Shown here in pieces: positions 62,776 through 64,000 of a stretch of DNA of 64,000 bases. Within the stretch, counting starts at the first letter, position 1. Every line of letters begins with the position of its first letter. Origin of the DNA: Pseudomonadota bacterium (GTDB lineage: Bacteria > Pseudomonadota > Alphaproteobacteria > Rhizobiales > Xanthobacteraceae); assembly GCA_018971625.1 (NCBI GenBank), contig JAGXAJ010000002.1, positions 45,993-109,992 on the forward strand, read 5' to 3'. The translations under genes and the position numbers were made by a program. Under the pieces are notes generated by a model. The model worked only from the letters and a program-made list of their open reading frames with translations, was not told the DNA's origin and did no database searches.

Positions 62776-62920
62776 ACCTTCTCCCCTTGTGGGAGAAGGT
62801 GGCTCGCATCTTTGCGAGCCGGATGAGGGATAGCCACAAGGCGAGAGGCCGCGTACCCTCACCCGGCTCGCCGCCGCTTCGCGTCGTCGATCCACCCTCT
62901 CCCACAAGGGGAGAGGGGGA
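62776..62920. repeat. Long intergenic palindrome (RPE/RIME-like)
   Basis: ACCTTCTCCCCTTGTGGGAG (62776-62795, arm to 62802) is nearly the reverse complement of CTCTCCCACAAGGGGAGAGG (62896-62915). Between them are nested arms GGCTCGCATC-TTTGCGAGCCGGATGAGGG and CCCTCACCCGGCTCGCCGCC. The transcript would fold into one ~145-nt hairpin. The type is widely dispersed in rhizobial genomes. It sits between the substrate-binding and permease genes and may lower distal expression. Confidence 0.75.
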
Positions 62921-62994
62921 GGCTCCGTACGACGCTGGCACCTCGTCCTATCCGCCAGCTTGCAATCCCGGGCGAGACGCGTTCTTGCTATGAC

Positions 62995-63840
62995 ATGACG
63001 GTCGAACTTTCCGCGGCGGCACAGAGCGAACCGGTGGCCAAACCCGCCGCATCCGGGCGGGTGCGACGCTGGACGCGGCCGCTGTTGGGGTTGTTGCTGC
63101 CGGTAAGCCTCGCGGCGGCCTGGGAACTCATTGTCTGGCTCGGCCTCTCGAATGGAAGACTGGTGCCGCCGCCGACCAAAATCTTCGCGACCATCGTTGA
63201 ACTGGCGCGCAGCGGCGAACTCACCCGTCATATCGTGGCGACCCTGACACGGGTTTTCGCGGGCTTTGGTCTCGGCGTGGTGGCCGGTACCTTGCTTGGC
63301 GCCGTCTCCGGCTATTGGAGCCTGGCACGCCGGCTGCTCGATCCCACGGTACAAGCGCTGCGCGCGATCCCGTCGATCGCCTGGGTGCCGCTCTTCATCC
63401 TGTGGCTCGGCATTTTCGAAACCTCGAAAGTGGCACTGATCGCCGTTGGAGTGTTCTTCCCGGTTTATCTCGGCGTCATGGGCGCGATCCTGTCGGTCGA
63501 TCGCAAGATCGTCGAAGTCGGGCGCACCTTTCGCCTCAGCGGTCCGGCGATGATCCGCCGCATCCTGCTGCCTGCGGTGCTGCCGGCCTATGTGGTCGCG
63601 CTCCGCGTCGGGCTTGGGCTCGGCTGGATGTTCGTGGTCGCCGCTGAATTCATGGGCGCCTCCGAAGGGCTCGGCTATCTCCTGATCGACGGCCAGCAAC
63701 TTGGCAAGCCCGCGCAGATCCTGGCCGCGATCGTGATCTTCGCGATTCTTGGCAAGACTACCGATTGGCTGATCGAAATCGCGTTCGCGCCGCTGTTGCG
63801 CTGGCAGGATGCGTTCGGCCGGCAAAGCGGAGCGTCCTGA
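62995..63840 (+). CDS. Sulfonate-type ABC permease (SsuC-like)
   Basis: 281 residues from the ATG at 62995. About six membrane helices (LLGLLLPVSLAAAWELIVWL first). The EAA loop is FRLSGPAMIRRILLPAVLPA preceded by YLGVMGAILSVDRKIVEVGR; LRAIPSIAWVPLFILWLGIF is the conserved SsuC/TauC/NrtB block. Its stop overlaps the start of the ATPase gene (TGATG), so the two are coupled. Confidence 0.9.
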   Translation: MTVELSAAAQSEPVAKPAASGRVRRWTRPLLGLLLPVSLAAAWELIVWLGLSNGRLVPPPTKIFATIVELARSGELTRHIVATLTRVFAGFGLGVVAGTLLGAVSGYWSLARRLLDPTVQALRAIPSIAWVPLFILWLGIFETSKVALIAVGVFFPVYLGVMGAILSVDRKIVEVGRTFRLSGPAMIRRILLPAVLPAYVVALRVGLGLGWMFVVAAEFMGASEGLGYLLIDGQQLGKPAQILAAIVIFAILGKTTDWLIEIAFAPLLRWQDAFGRQSGAS

Positions 63841-64000
63841 TGCTGGTGCTCAATCGCGTCGGGAAAATCTATCCCAACGGCGTCAATGCGCTGGAACGGT
63901 TTTCCGCCGAGATTCAGCTTGGCGAAATCGTCGCGATCATCGGCGGCTCGGGCTGCGGCAAATCGACCTTGCTGCGCGCGGTCGCCGGTCTCGACCGCGC
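63840..64000 (+). CDS. Sulfonate-type ABC ATPase (SsuB-like), N-terminal part
   Basis: Starts at the ATG at 63840 overlapping the permease stop and runs off the window after ~53 codons. Walker A is present: VAIIGGSGCGKSTLLRAVAG, the form usual in SsuB/TauB/NrtD ATPases. It completes the substrate-binding-permease-ATPase importer order. Confidence 0.9.
   Translation, partial: MLVLNRVGKIYPNGVNALERFSAEIQLGEIVAIIGGSGCGKSTLLRAVAGLDR

Overview
The window looks like chromosome of an alphaproteobacterium of the Bradyrhizobiaceae (Bradyrhizobium or a close relative). The RegS/RegR redox two-component pair, GlnD, MmcB, an intracellular PHB depolymerase, an HWE-family kinase, GC-rich codon use and several intergenic palindromes of the kind seen in that family all point this way. 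This is judged by reading; no database search was run.

Layout. (1) 0-2.4 kb is a patchwork: the end of a NodT/TolC-type efflux protein, a frameshifted small membrane protein, a secreted hypothetical protein, an IS481-like transposase tail and a traC-traD conjugation remnant. (2) 2.4-24.2 kb is a contiguous accessory block of cell-envelope genes. It ends at a tRNA-Arg(CCG) gene, with a truncated second copy of that tRNA just beyond. (3) 24.7-38.3 kb is mostly ordinary chromosome: a CNMP-patatin phospholipase, YccF, an HWE kinase, a decayed SDR gene, a PHB-depolymerase-like esterase, a hybrid kinase, a GloB-like hydrolase, two GH13 enzymes and MmcB. (4) 38.5-48.4 kb is a second accessory stretch: a NERD-UvrD helicase, an MscS channel, a C13/caspase-like peptidase, a GHKL ATPase fused to a PD-(D/E)XK-like nuclease, and a repeat-rich gap. 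(5) 48.4-64 kb is core: RegR/RegS, an ABC-2 exporter, PHB depolymerase, a YgjP-like metalloprotease, PBP1A, a truncated LivK-like gene, GlnD and the start of an SsuABC-like importer.

The main discovery candidate is 2.4-24.2 kb. It encodes what looks like a complete route to a glycosylated inositol phospholipid, comparable to the mycobacterial phosphatidylinositol mannosides but in a Gram-negative. The parts are a myo-inositol-phosphate synthase, a CDP-alcohol phosphatidyltransferase, a PgpA-like phosphatase, PimA-like and PimB'-like GT4 enzymes, an LpxL/PatA-type acyltransferase, two paralogous GT32-type transferases and a GT-C-like membrane protein. The same block carries an MsbA-like flippase and a second, non-housekeeping LptF/LptG/LptB set. 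The LptB-like ATPase gene lies 15 bp behind the inositol-phosphate synthase gene, apparently in one operon. I infer that the lipid is made at the inner membrane, flipped by the MsbA-like protein and sent outward by the Lpt-like machine.

Next to it is a tightly overlapping FkbH-ACP-MBOAT-SGNH operon. Its architecture parallels DltA-DltC-DltB-DltD, with FkbH in place of the adenylating enzyme. It may add a glyceryl-type or related acyl group to an extracytoplasmic glycan, possibly the product of the neighbouring genes. Several genes in the block or at its edges are broken (DUF3108 protein, small membrane protein, tra remnant), so whether the whole system still works is open.
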